Assembly (NCBI GenBank): GCA_032622095.1
Contig: CP136065.1
Location: 40,367,503 to 40,431,502, forward strand
Direction: 5' to 3'
Length of the DNA stretch: 64,000 bases
From: Siphonodentalium dalli
Taxonomy: Eukaryota; Mollusca; Scaphopoda; Gadilida; Siphonodentaliidae
The position numbers and the translations under genes were made by a program. Every line of letters starts with the position of its first letter. Position 1 is the stretch's first letter. Below are positions 11,972-27,300 of the stretch, in pieces. Under the pieces are notes generated by a model. That model did not search any database. It worked only from the letters and a program-made list of their open reading frames with translations, and was not told where the DNA came from.

Positions 11972-12110
11972 AGCAAAATTTAAGGAAGCAAGCCCCAGTC
12001 ATCAAAGGGTTAGGCTTTATCGTGGAGAGAAATGTCACAAGAAAATTTAAGGAAGCAAGCCCCAGTCATCAAAGGGTTAGGCTTTATCATGGAGAGAAAT
12101 GTCACAAGAA
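11972..12110. repeat. Perfect-looking 68-bp tandem duplication
   Basis: Two almost identical units (AAAATTTAAGGAAGCAAGCC ... GAGAAATGTCACAAG) lie head to tail. They differ by about one base, so the duplication is recent. They fall in the probable 3' UTR of the TMEM272-like gene. Confidence 0.9.
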
Positions 12111-12188
12111 AATGCAAATAACGGTTAAAAAAAATGAAAATATAACTTTGAGTACCCTCCCTTTGAGCTCTCAGCTGAAATGAAAGCG

Positions 12189-12385
12189 TCATTGCTCTCG
12201 CTCACTTTCACCGCATATAGCTGCAACAATACCAGAACAACAGACGCAACAACAAACACATCCAAGCAAAATGTAAGTTCCTGTCGTGATCCAGAAAGCA
12301 AACCAATAAAGGGTCGGGTTACAGTAATTAAAATCGCCTTCCGCTTCTGAGATATGTCCATACATTTCATATATCCACACATTGC
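12189..12385 (-). CDS. TMEM272-like last exon, helix 4 and stop
   Basis: Acceptor TTTCAG, then NVWIYEMYGHISEAEGDFNY, NPTLYWFAFWITTGTYILL and the Cys-rich GCVCCCVCCSGIVAAI, ending SEREQ and TGA at 12191-12189. The cysteine cluster next to the membrane could be palmitoylated (inference). Confidence 0.92.
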
Positions 12386-15300
12386 CTGAAATAAGAAGAA
12401 AACCAAGTAAGATTCACCCAGGGAAAAATTCAGAGATTTTTTTAAGACACATGTTTTCCAGATGAGAATATCGATTATATTCACATATATTAATGTGAAA
12501 TGACATTACTTTCTGATATGACAATTGAACATGCAAATGAAAGTGTCAATGACACTGTAGCTCAACTTGGAAAGGGAATAATTTAATATATTACAGTCAA
12601 TGGAGCGATTAGGAATGTGGAAAGTTGAATGTCTAATACTAGTTTATAGACATGAAGAGAAAAGTAAAATCCAAGATGGCTGCTGGCGGCCATGTTTTCG
12701 GCCGAATGACCCCAAAATGAGTCGTTCCCATCTACATGTCATCGTTAACATCAATGACAAATTTTATGACGATCAGACTAAAGGTACGACCTGTAGCCCA
12801 TGCTAAAGAATTTAGTCATACAAAGAGTAAAATCCAAGATGGCTGCTGGCGGCCATGTTTTTTGGCCGATTGACCCCAAAATGACTCGTTCCAATCTACA
12901 TGTCATTGTTAACATCCATGACAAATTTTATGATGATCAGACTAAAGGTACGACCTGTAGCCCGTGCTAAAGAATTTAGTCATACAAAGAGTAAAATCCA
13001 AGATGGTTGCTGGCGACCACGTTTTTTCGCCAAATGACCCCAAAATTACTCGTTCCCATCGACATATCAACATTAACATCCAGGACAAATTTCATGATGA
13101 TCAGACGAATAGTACGACCTGTGGCCCGTGCTAATGGATTAAATTTTGAAATCCAAGATGGCTGCTGGCGGCCATCTTTTTTGGCCGAATGACCCCAAAA
13201 TGACTCGTTCCCATCTACATGTCATTATTAACATTCATGAAAATTTTTATGATGATCAGACTAAAGATACAACCTGTAGCCCGTGCTAAAGGATTTAGTC
13301 ATACAAAGAGTAAAATCCAAGATGGCTGCTGGCGACCATGTTTTTGGCCGATTGACCCCAAAATTACTCGTACCCATCTACATGTCATTGTTAACATCCA
13401 TGACAAATTTTATGATGATCAGACTAAAGGTACGACCTGCAGCCCGTGATAAAGAATTTAGTCATACAAAGAGTAAAATCTAAGATGGCTGCTGGTGGCC
13501 ATGTTTTTTGGCCGAATGACCCCAAAATTACTCGTTCCCATCTACATGTAAATATTATCATCCATGACAAATTTCATGATGATCAGACAATCAGTACGAC
13601 CTGTGGCCCGTGCTAATGGATTAAATTTTGAAATCCAAGATGGCCGCTGGCGGCCATGTTTTTTGTCCGAATGACCCCAAAATGACTCGTTCCCATCAAC
13701 ATTCCAATATCAACAGCCATGACAAATTTTATAATGATCAGACTAAAGGTACGACCTGTAGCCCGTGCTAAAGGATTTAGTCATGCAAAGAGTAAAATCC
13801 AAGACGGCTGCTGGCGGCCATGTTTTTTGGCCGATTGACTCCAAAATGACTCGTTCCAATCTACATGTCATTGTTAACATCCATGACAAATTTTATGAAG
13901 ATCAGACTAAAGGTACGACCTGTAACCGTGCTAAAGAATTTAGTCATACAAAGAGTAAAATCCAAGATGGCTGCTGGTGGCCATGTTTTTTGGCCGAATG
14001 ACCCCAAAATTACTCGTTCCCATCTACATGTCAATATTAACATCCATGACAAATTTCATGATGATCAGACGAACAGTGCGACCTGTGGCCCGTGCTAATG
14101 GATTGAATTTTGAAAACAAAGATGGCCACTGGCGGCCATGTTTTTTGTCCGAATGACCCCAAAATGACTCGTTCCCATCTACATTCCAATTTCAACAGCC
14201 ATGACAAATTTTATGACGATCTGACTAAAGGTACGACCTGTAGCCCGTGCTAAAGGATTTAGTCATGCAAAGAGTAAAATCGAAGATGGCTGCTGGCGGC
14301 CATGTTTTTTTGGCCGAATGACCTCAAAATTACTCGTTCCCATCTACATGTCAATATTAACATCCATGACAAATTTCATGACGATCAGATGAACAGTACG
14401 GCCTGTAGCCCGTGCTAATGGATTGAATTTTGAAATCTAAGATGGCCACTGGCGGCCATGTTTTTTTTCCGTATGACCCCAAAATGAATCATTCCGGTAC
14501 AAATGTTGATGTCAACAGCTATGACAAATTTCATAATGATCCGATCAAAGGTACGACCTGTAGCCTCTATTGTTGACGCCGCCCGTACACACGCACACAC
14601 GCACGACGGACGACAAAGCCATGGCAATAGCTCAAACTTTACAAAGTAAAGTTGAGCTAATAAAGGATCAATTGCAACTGCAGATTTTTTTATTTATTTT
14701 TTTTATTTAGAAGAAAGTATGACAAAGGAGGAAAAGACAAACTGCATGCACACATTCATTCTCTCAATCCAAGGCTTGGATGAGCAAAACTCTTCCATGC
14801 CATGGCCTAGTTTCTATCATGTGACATATAATTAGAAAATATTTACACAACGTGTTCGTAGATTTTAACAAAGAATGTTCTTCAAGCTAAATGTAAATTG
14901 AAGCTACGATGGTATACTGCAGATTTATTATTACACAGTATATTCTTGAATTAGGTTATTATGCTTTGAAAAAGAAGAAAATTCAAATTGATAAAATATT
15001 GTCCACTAGGAATTTGAGGACATTTTGGCTTCTAGAGTTTGAGCGCCCAAACATGTAACAGGTATCGAAACAGCCTTGGATACTTCCAAGCCTTGAAAAA
15101 GTGTGTCTGTCATTTGCAGAATGAGGTCCCCAGAGGGTGAATTTAGTGATGCTACCCCGCATAGCGGGCTAGCATCACCAAATTTACCCTCTGGGGACCT
15201 CATTCTGCTTACACCTCAGCAGAATGAGGTTCCGGAGCCTTTATTCAGCAACGAAGGGAGCTTGCGGCATGTTTTGAACAGACCCCCTTTGGAACCTGTA

Positions 15301-18300
15301 TTCAGCATGCAGCCTAAGGACCATACGCACTGCACTGAGCGGCCCATTAGTAGGAACACTTTATTTCAATAAAACTGTATTTTCTACCCCCCCCCCCCCC
15401 CACACCCCCGATCTTCCCAACCCACATATATGCATGCACATATGGAACGCAACATTCAAGATATTTCACTTTATCTATACTGAAACAGGCTCCATTCGGG
15501 AGCCTTTATTTAGCGGGGGAGGGGCCTGCGGCCCCTTTGTGCACTCTGCGCACATTATATGCATAGGTCTCTGGCACAATATACCCCCGCCACCCAAAGA
15601 CATATGTCTTTAGGTGTTGGGGGTCTATTGTGCCAGGGACCTGTGATTATATGATCTTAAACTGCGTGCGCTTCGCGCACATTTTGATCATTTGAACATT
15701 CTTTTATCAGATTTGCACTCAACTGAAAGATTAAAAGAACATTAATTAGCGTCGGCAGTATTGTTTACACTGTATTATTAGTCCCGGCCCGGGAATGTGG
15801 TTTTTCCAACTGAGTTCCGGCGAATCTACTGAACGGTACCCACAGTGACTTGCGGGAGGTCAGAGTGTGTCCATTCGCCATCTTCCGGGTATATACCGGT
15901 ACTCCTTCGATTCCACACTCAATGCACAACTTTCATATCAAAGACAGCATTCTTTACTTATGTTCACACCGAACTGGAAATTAAAATACCATATGAGCAC
16001 CCATTTCCAACGACGGTAGAACGTTCGAGTCTTGACTCTGCACCCCAATACATGTACTTCCCCGACAAAATCAACATTCGTTACCTAAATTCACACTGAA
16101 CCTGAACTGACAAATTAATTTAGCGCCTATTTCCAACAACACTTCGGTAGGGCGCATTGGAGTTTCGTCTACAATAGCAAAGGAACTGTGGGATTGCGTG
16201 CGACGTCAAATGACGTCATTTCGACAAATGTCATAAGAAATAGTAACTAATTGAGTGCAAATACTGCATTTGGGGACCATGTTAGATCTCAGGTTTGCTT
16301 TGACCAATCAGCGTGAAATGTGGTGAGTCATCTTCTAATACACAATATATGCCATGGTACAAATTTGGTCTACATTGCACGCATGGTTGAAAAGTTATAA
16401 GCGCGCCAAAGCGTGACCGAGTTATACACACACACACAGATACACACACACATACAGACGACGGGTTTTATATATATAGATTCCACAATTATAGTGGTAT
16501 GACCATAACATATTCCTTTTGCCTTTATTTGCTTTGGGAATAGAAGACGGAACACACGGCCAAATATCACTCTTAACAATATCGCAGCGAATATCCGATA
16601 AAATTTGTAGTGCAATCTTTTGCGCCAGCTTTGTTATTCAATAATATTACCAATATATGCCTTTCTAAATGAAAATAATAGGATGACTCAATCGCTCCTT
16701 CATAACAAAATTTCAATTAATTGAATGATAATTGGGTTTTTAATAAGCTTGTCATGTGCCATCATGATTAATCATTTTCCTGGACAAAAAATATATATAT
16801 TATACATACCGCTATTCTCAAAGTAATTGACCAGAAAAACAGGGTGATACCCCGGTCATGACCGCGGTGATACCGGTAATAAACGGTAGCGGTATCGAGA
16901 TGGTCATGGTGGTGGAGTTACGGTATTGGGCGATAATGATACCGCGGTCTTTTAGCGGGCACCGCATTAATTTTGTTGAATACCGCGGTGATTTTCATGG
17001 AACTCTTTGAGGGGAGGTATTTACTCACACATACTTGTTCGCGTTAACAAGCGGTATCAGTACCGCGGTATTGGAGGATACCGCGGTATAGTACCGCCAT
17101 ATTAACGGGGTGACACCACGTTATTGGTGGTCAATTACTTTAAGTATAGCGGTAATTAGTGTGACACTGATTTTGAATAATTTGTGTGAAACATGATTTT
17201 GGATTATCCCTCTTTTATCAAATTCACAAAACGGTAATGGTCATATACCACTATAATAGTGGAATTCATGATGTGCCTGACCTATAAAATGTAGTGATGA
17301 GAAATTTCTTTGTGATAAAGTTACCCAGGTCCCACAATTAAGATAAAATTACCCAGGTTGGGGACTGGGGAGAATTGTGATAAAGTTACCCAGATAAAAT
17401 GACAGCCTCCATTTAATATTACTATTTATAAATTTACGATCAATACACTGATCAATAGGGGATAATCACTTGGCAAACTGCATATTTCCATCAGCAATTT
17501 TAAAATTCCATTCATATTGTTGATCTGAAAAAACATGGCTAACTTTTATCACAATTTCCCTACCCTGTGTAAATTTATCACAATTTCCCCCACACTGAGT
17601 AGCTTTATCACAATTCCCCGCACACGGTGTAAATTTAACATAAATTTCCCGCACACTGAGTAGGTTTATCACAATTTCCCCCACCCTGAGAAGCTTTAAC
17701 ACAGAATTACCAATTCAACCTTGCTTACAAACCTGCAATGAACCACGCAAACAGGAAACAGTTCATGATGGTTTCTAGAGTTCTTAATCTTGGGTCAGTT
17801 TGTGCCTCTTCTTCTCCTTCTTCTTGCTTTGAGAACCTCTTTTTGAACGAGTGGAGGTTCTTTAATACGCCGAACACTCCAGCTACTATGAGGTAGATTG
17901 GTATATAATGCTGGACTGGGCAGTCATTGACATATACCGAACCTGCAAATCCAAAACAAACGTACATGTAGTTAACCCTTCCATGACAGAAGCTTCCTGA
18001 ATTGTTTTGCAATAACCCTTTGCAAATTGCATTCTCTTACATATTCAAGTCTCCCATAGGGAGCCTCGCATTTATATAAGAGAATGCATTGGCCTAACAA
18101 TATTTACCTTGATGTTGTAAGCCAGTAAATTCTCTTATAAATGCGAGGCCCCCTGTGGAAGACTCACATATAAAAGAGAATGCACATGATCTTTAACCCT
18201 TTACCCAACAAAACAGCAAAAAACGCCCAAATAAAGCTTCAACAGCCTAAAATATCTTCGGTCTGTCTCAATAAAACCATACAAATATGGATATCATTGG

Positions 18301-21300
18301 AACCGGTTCATTGACCACATTGTGATGGTTACAGTTATGCCCTGTGCCAATGCATTCTCTTATATATGCGAGGCGACCTATGGTCGACTCGCATATGTAA
18401 GAGAATGCATTGGCCTAAACACTTTTTACCATTTGTTCTTACATTCTTTAACAATTTTATAATTTTTTCTTACATTTTTAAACAATTTTTATAATATTTT
18501 TCTACATTCTTTGACAATTTTATCATTTTTAATATGTGTTAAGCCAATGCATTCTCTTATATATGTGAAGCGACCTATGGTCGACTCGCATATATAAGAG
18601 AATGCATTGGCACAGGGCCGTTCTGTTGGGTAAAGGGTTAATGCTACACTATTACAGCACCCATCATAAAAGGGCTAAATTATCAGTATTTGTATTTGTG
18701 TTATGTGTAATATCAGCCGATAACCTGACTTTTACATACATGTATAACTGGGGATCTGACAATAGCATATTGCATAATCACTGTAAATATAAATACATAT
18801 TTCAACCATCATCATTGCAAGTTCTTGTTTGTTTTATGGAATGCTGAGATGCCATATATTAGCAGTTGAGTAGTTAACATCTTTTAAAGGTACTCAATCC
18901 GATCAGAGGGTCCCCATATCATCAAGATACAACAACAACATTTCTTCAAAATACGCTTTAGTTATCAGAATCGATTAATTGCAACAAAATAATGCTAACT
19001 ACTGTCAACTATGGTATAAAATTTCCCAAAACGTGTTATTTATCAACATTTAGTTCAACGAAAAATCGCCATATTATCACTTGAGTATTCACGAAATTTG
19101 GCCGTATTACCTCTTGGTTTTAGAGTTATAGCTGTAGCCATCTTCATCCGCAATTTTGACCGAGACCATCCTTTTGACAGCGTGTTTCTGGGCCACAAAC
19201 AATTGAAATAACAAAACTTTGATATCTGATCACTTTGAGCGTTGATGGGTAGGTTCCTCGACTCGAATCAAATATTTTTTACCCCCGAAGCCAAAGAAAT
19301 AGTAATTTAGGGGTGTTTAATCGGATTGAGTACAATTAATGTCACCATATGTGACCCGCCATATCAAATCCAGTCGTAAGTCGGGATTTTTTTACCCTGT
19401 GCCAATGCAATCTCTTATATATGCGAGTCGACAATAGGTCGCCTCGCATATATAAGAGAATGCATTGGCCTAACAATTTTTTATCATTTTTTAGGACATA
19501 AAATAAAAAACATCCATTACCCTGCAGGGAGTCCCACACATATATATAGAAGCATATAGAAGAGTGTCGTCTGCTCATGTTTGTCTGGGGCTCTGTATGG
19601 GTGAAATTATAAAATTGTTAAAGAATACAAGAAAAAATTATTAAAATTGTAAAAAATTGTTAGGCCAATGCATTCTCTTAGATATGCGAGGCGACCTATG
19701 GTCGACTCGCATATATAAGAGAATGCATTGGCACAGGGTAAAAAAATCCCGACTTACAACTGGATTTGATATGGCGGGTCACATATCTTCTCTTAACCCT
19801 TTAGCGGTAGAATGACATATATGTCGCTGTACAATTGACGGGTGGAACAACATTATGTTGTTGATGGTAGTTTTCAGGTAATATTATGTTACCATGTACA
19901 TAACTTAAAAAAACTGTCTCCTAAAAGGGGGGGGGGGGACATAACCTTTTCTAACACAATCGGCAGCATCTTGTGAAATAGTGGTCAGTGTTAGTGCTAG
20001 TTTACATAACTTGCTGGAGGGGAGATAACCTATTCTAACACTGTTCGGCATGATGTTGGTGGCATCTTGTGAAGTAGTAGAGACACAGTGATAGTGCTAG
20101 CAGAGACATTACTATATGACATGTGTAATATATCAGTAACTAACCTTTGTAGAAAATTAAACATATCTTTCAAAATGGGTTATTGCGAAATAGCATAAAT
20201 TGTTTATAAAAGCCTGTGAAACAACTATCATCAGCAAGTGCATTTAAAGGTACGGTTGGCCTTGGCGGTGGGTATCCTGTGAAAATACTTCCACCCATCA
20301 AAAACCGCCACAAACAGAAAAAACATCAAAATGTAGACAGACTTTTTCATTAAACAAATAAGAAATATCGCATAAACAGTATGTTATTGTCATTTGTTTG
20401 ACCATTGTTATGTAAACAAAAGCATAAAAAATAACTTTTCTGGTGTTTGTTTATATTATGATGGTAAACATAAAGAGCGTTATTTGTTGCTGAATTCCTG
20501 ATATGGACCTAATAAAGAGCGTTTATATCATTTGTGTGTGATTAGCCAGTGACACTGTGCTGTCTTCTGTAACACAATCAGGCTCTTGCGTATGTAAAAT
20601 ATAGTAAGTCTTTATGGTAGCATGCTGTTTACGCGATGGTCATGGTATATATGAACGAAACTGTATGCGTTTTAATATTTTTCTGTTTACGGTGTTTGGA
20701 ACAAATATGAATATTTTCGACAATTAAGGCCAACCGTGCCTTTAAAAATAGATTGAATTTGTTTTTATTTCCATTATCAATAACTCTCCAATAACGATAT
20801 TTCACATATTGAAACCATTGTTATGTAAATATTACTATATTACAGTCGCATTACTGATCCAAGTCCAATTAGATGCCAATTTTTATATATTTTTTTCATG
20901 GATATCATGTTGATGGATATTTGTTCATGGATATCATGGCGATGGATATTACCTTTATTATTAATATTGACTTGTGCTTTTAATAATGTTCTTTGTGTGA
21001 TTTATTTGTTACAACATTACTCAGATTATTTGCAAAATTATATTCCCCCCATGGATATGACATCATATTTGACAAACTCGACAAAGGGTTAAAGACATAT
21101 TGTGTACTTGTTCGGGTGTGTGAAACTGATCAGTTAGTATCCAGGTGCTATGCCTACTGGAGGAATGTATCATTCTACTAACATCGCCGAAATTCTGAAG
21201 CAAATCGACCGTACCACTCCATAGAAAACATCGATTGAACTACGCTCAAATGTAAATATTTACTACTCGATTCGGGACGCATCTATCGGCGATAAACTAA

Positions 21301-24300
21301 CGAAAACGATTTCGCCATCGAGAATCACTGCATTTAATTAATATATAAGAATGACAGTGTGTGTTGTCAATTTGGATATAATATTTGTAAAATTTACTAC
21401 TTTGAACAAGATTATTCTCCATTTATATTTGATCACCCTACCTGAGTGTTTCACATCACTTTAAGGTGGTCAGAAAATAATTTTGTTATATTTCAGAAAT
21501 TAACAGATGCCCGTTGGGTTGTTACAAATAGCATCTCAGAAAGATTCCATAACTTGGGAGTTATAAGCTGAAAACAAGTAAAATTAAAAGTAAAAAAGGG
21601 CCCATATTAAAGTCTGGTGAGTATCATTGAATAAACCACTGATTCAAGCACCTCAGAGCCAATTCAGCACATAACAAATTTGAGGCAAATGACCTTTCAG
21701 TTCGCCTGGAGGTTATCAAAAACGAAAATGCCGAGAATGAAAAACAGGGTGTACCAAAGTTTTATAAATGCAGGTCTCACGATAATTAACTCACCTTAAT
21801 TTTTACTCAATCAAGTCCCAAATTGAGACATTAAAATTTATTATGGTAGTTAAATGAGTTGCCCATCTGACTGTAGTTAATAATAACAGTTGCAGTGACT
21901 ATAAAAGTTTGTGTAACTCTCCTGCTTGCCTATGGTATGGGTTACCTAAGAACAAACCAGGCAAACGAAAAATAGGTTACACATAATTTTGCAACCTGCA
22001 GGCCTGTAATCAACTGGGCCCAATTGCAGTTATGATGCAGGAAACGAAGAAAATCAAAATTTCAAAGTTGAAAAAGGTCTGTTGGCTGGACCCAAAATCA
22101 AACCCATCCTGTAATGTGTGGTAGTGAAACTACAACATGTACATACCAAATTTCATTTCATTTTGTTCAGTAGAATTAAAATTATCATCTGGAAATGAAA
22201 TATGAATGGACACACAGACGGACAGACCAAAAATATATTAATACGCTGTAATACGTCCCATTTTTTAAACTGGCATATAAAAAATCCCAGAAGTTATACA
22301 GCATGTAAGCCAATGCATTATCTTATATATGCGAGTCTCCCATAGTGAGCCTCGCATTTATAAGTGAATGCATTGGGCCTAACAATATTTACCTTGTAAG
22401 CCAATGCATTCTCTTATATATGTGAGTCTCCCATAGGGAGCCTCACATATATAAGAGAATGCATTGGCAAAATCCAGAAATTATACAGCATATTACCAAA
22501 GACCCAATTAAAAAAATATACTTAAATCAGGGAGAGGTTGCCATGAATTTTTTTTATTTTTGTGGCCTAATCAGTTCTTCAAAACGGAAGTAAATTGCCA
22601 TGAACATGATTATAATCTTAACTCTTCCAAGTCTGGAGCTTCCTGAAATGTTGCAAAAACTCGGTGCCAATGAATTCTCTCATAGGGAGCCTCGCATATA
22701 CTAGTATCACATAATGCATTGGCCTAACAATAAATACCTTGTAAGCCAATGCATTCTTTTATATATTCGTCATATTATTCGAGTCTCCCATAGCGAGCCT
22801 CGCATATATAAGAGAATGCATTGACCTAACAATATTTACCTTGTAAATCACTGCATTCTCTTATATAATTATGCGATTCTCCCATAGCGAGCCATGCATA
22901 TATATGAGACTGCTTGGCCTAACAATATTTACTTTGTAAGCCAATGCATTCTCTTATATATGCGAGCCTCGCATATGTAAGAGAATGCTATGGCCTAATG
23001 ATATTAACTTGATCTTGTAAGCCACTGCATTCTCTTATATATGCGAGTCTTCCATAGCAAGTCTTGCATATATAAGAGGATAGCGAGCATGACTATTGAC
23101 CAAGGTTGCAGTCTGACTTCAGTAGTCCTGGTCGCTGTTCATTTGTTTTATTATCTATGACATATTTCTCCCCTCATGCCAATGCTGACGTCAGCAGGTG
23201 GGTAATAGTTTGAAGACTATAGTCCGGATGATAATTTGCTTGCTGGGCAATAGTCAAATCTATTCTCTGACATGTGATCGAGCTTTGTCCAATCAAAAAA
23301 CAATATGGCTCTCTGTGAATTCCATGCATATAATAATTCTTGCTATTCCACCCAAGGCAGTCAATAAGTGCATACTGTTCTTGGAAACATTTGATTGTTT
23401 TCAAGTAATATTTGTACACTTTAGGAGGCAGTGAATGGAACTTGGATAATTATCAGCATCTATCGCCGATTAGAAGACAATAGAAATTTGGTCTATGCCA
23501 TATAATACTCACCGATTACTACCATCGTCACAGGTATTGCCAAGAAGATGCCAATGAAAATGGTACAACCAACTGTAAAAAAAATAAGATTTCATTATAC
23601 AATGTATACATGTACTGGACATTTAACACTTCCATCTGCTGGTGCAACATTAAATATCCGGTGCCAGTGTATTCTCTATATATGCGAGTCTCCCATATGG
23701 AGCCTCGCATATATAAGAGAATGCACTGGCTTACAAGGTCAAGGTAGATATAGTTAGGCCAATGTATTCTCTTATATATGTGAAGCTCCCTATGGGAGAC
23801 TCACATATATAAGAGAATACATTGGTACAGGGTTTTCGTGAAATTTCAGGAAGGTCGTCATGGAGGCTTAAAGGAATAAGGTCTCAATAGCTATTAAGTA
23901 GTGATGCGGACCGGACCGATTTGGACCGGTCCGGTCCGCGGTCCAGGGTTGGACCACGGTCCGGTCTGGAACGGGTGTCACTGGACCGGACTGGACCACT
24001 TTTTGCCGCCGGTCCGGTACTCTCCGGTCCGGTCCACTATTTTACTTCAGTTATAATAAACTATCGCGAATATTATTACGTATTTGCCGTCCTATCAATT
24101 AGCAACGATGTATTGACGCATTCAAGTGGTTAATATCTATTAAACGTTTGATTCCACGTAAACAATGTATAGATGTACTTTGTCAATTTCCTTATAATGA
24201 AAGACAAGACAGTCACATTAATCCAATAGTAGTTGTACTTAGGTATATAACTGTAATTGTCAGGACTATACAATCAGCCATCACAATCTCCAAGACTCCA

Positions 24301-27300
24301 ATATTAATGTAGTAGTCATATTAGTACACATTTGTATAATTGTCATCAGTATACAATGTAGTGATTTCGTTTAAATTTCAATTTAATGAAAATAAGTATG
24401 ATACGAATCATGCATACGATCAGTTGAGTGCCATGTTAGATTGGTTATAACACATTCTGGCCCTAGCTATATATCTGTCCAATACATTTAATTAGTGCAT
24501 GTTCGCATTACTAGAAATACTATTATCGTGCATCGTTCCCAGTATATCCCACCAGAGACAGACAATGATGCATACAGTTGGCAAACAATGTAAGTTTTAA
24601 CATATATGGACTCATTGCAATGCACTGAACTCAGTAACCTTATAGTTTGTACCATATACAGAGTAAAAACTTTGAGAAAACAGAGAATTCATTAACATAT
24701 AGCCTATTATAGGTGGACTGGCCGTTTTGGACCAGTCCAGGCATGTGTACCGGACCGGAATGGCCTGGACCAGACCGGACTGGACCGCCTTGGCAAGGTG
24801 GTCCGGTCCGCATCACTACTATTAAGTCATTCTTGTGTCACATTCCTACACCGTTCAAGGAATCAAATTATCACGTCAAAAATATGTGACATATCTATAG
24901 ACTTTATGTGCCTCAAAAATACTTATTGTACCACATGGAGGCAAATAAGGGGCTAATTTTACTACAGTCACTGTTTGCATGTACAGACAGAAGTGGGACC
25001 ATCCGACCCAGGGACAACCCGACACAAGCATATTTGGGGTCGGGTTGTCCAAATTTTCCGGCTTGTTTTTTGTCCAATGTTCTATGATCAAATATTTTTG
25101 TCGTATTTGTCATATTTTCAATTTTTTTTCTTCATATTTTCTTCTAACTGTAAAATTCCTGTTTTAAAACACGATTAAATTACTTGATTTATTTAAGTTG
25201 GCGCTAAATATGCACTTTTTTCAGATATGTGATTTTTCTGGTTACATACTAGTGTTGGTAAATTTTATATCTATATTGTTCTCCAAATATAATACAGTAG
25301 GACGGCACAATTACACAAGAGTACCTGTATAAATATTTCTACCCATGACCACATTTTAATTCCAAGAACACATCGCTGGATTTTAAAGCATTATCAACTT
25401 ATCCAATTAAAGTGACACATTCTGTCAAACCTTACAATCTAATCGACCGACAGTCTTTATGGCTCTAATTTACCCTATATAATTTTTAATTCCTAAGGAA
25501 GATCTGAGCATTACTGTTCAAGTTATGACCTGAACAGGCATCGGACGGACCAAAAAGCCAACATTTCCAGATAAACAAAGATGAATAACTACAGAATGGA
25601 AAACCCGAACAAAACGATTGAATCCTCTATTGAATGTCTCCATAGTAGTGAACATCTATACAAAATTTTATTGAGATCCGAGGACTACTGTTCCAAGTTA
25701 TGACCTGAACAGACATCGGACGGACCAAAAAGCCAATATAAACAAAACGATGGAACCCTCTATTGAAGGTTGAACATCCATACCAAATTTCATTGAGATC
25801 CCAGTGCAACTGTTGAAGTTATGACATGAACAGCCATCAGAAGGACCAAAAAGCCAACATTTCCAGATAATAAAGATGAATAACTCTAGAATGGAAAATC
25901 TGAAAAAACGATGGAACACTCATTTAATGTCCTCATACCGGTAGTAGTGAACAGTCATACGAAATTTCATTGAGATCTGAGCACTACTGTTCAAGTTATG
26001 ACATGAACATACATCAGACAGACGGATGCACAGATGGCTGTTTTGCACGGACAGACAGGTGCAAAACAGTATAGTGTATACCCCCCCCCTTTTTTTTTTA
26101 AAGTGGGTATAAAAATTACCCAGATTGGGATATAAACATAAGGTAAATATTGGAAATTGAAAAATATGAACCACAGGAATGTTTATTTTATAAAATGGAT
26201 TACTGACTCATTTTCATCCCCAAGGGAATCTCTGACTTGGGAACATCCCTGATAGACGATACAACAAAACAATACCCCTAAAAATCTCCATTACACAAGG
26301 TTATGGAAACCATACGTAAATACATTATTTTAAATCATATATGCACCAGAAAGTGAATCAGGAAGGGTGTGGGTTATATAATATTAACTTCCATATGGGA
26401 TAATCATGGCAAACTTTTAATAAAGGAAATTAAACTTAATTTATTTTAAGTATATTAGATTATATATGGACTCAAAGACCCCCCCTATTTTCATACAAAT
26501 CCAAGTTACTAGGATTATACTTATACCATAATATTCGTTATTATATTGACATTTATGAACTGCCACAAGGTAGATGGGTCTGGACATCATTAGCGAAGCT
26601 CTCCACTACGGACATCCAAGTCAGGGTTACCTCTACTGTAGGCCCTGTATACGAGCATCCACCTGCTCATATTCTATGGGTATTAGAAAACATTCATGTT
26701 TGATCATGTTGACAATATCACAAAAGCATATTGCATTCCATTCCACTAGAGACCTATGGTACTGCCCTAAATAATTAACCCAGCAACTGGGGTTATTATG
26801 CATTTATAACTAGAGATGGGCCTGTCCCAGATGGGACTGATGTATACCCCCCCCCCCCCCCGTATTCAACATGTTATTTGAATGTAGTAGCCACTACTGT
26901 ATATTGGGCACTGAAATTATGTGAACAGGTAACCTTATAAATCCCCTAAGCCCTAACACTAATCTTGAACATCTTAACCCTCAATCCTAATCCTAAAACC
27001 TATTGACTGAAAAATGTAGGAATAAAAGCTCGGACAAAATTATGCATTTTGAGAACATTTTCTAAGTTGAAAAATGGGGCTAACTCCACACAAAAATTTC
27101 GGACAGACCTCATAATCGCAGGTGCACAGGTTACAGCATCGGATAGCTCATGTCTATGTCTGGATGAAAGTATTAATAATTTCTAAACTGATCAACCGAT
27201 CGATACCAAAAACTATACAGGTGAGGAATGTGTCATCATAAACATGCACATAAAATTTGAACACAATCCGATGCAAAAATATTTGAGTAATCAAATCGGA

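Noticed and set aside
12600-14100. Several overlapping ORFs of 60-80 aa
   Set aside because: All arise from the 160-bp satellite unit and repeat the same peptide fragments in different frames.
22305-23085. CRISPR array with palindromic repeats
   Set aside because: The setting is eukaryotic, the spacer is constant while the hairpins vary, and no cas genes occur.
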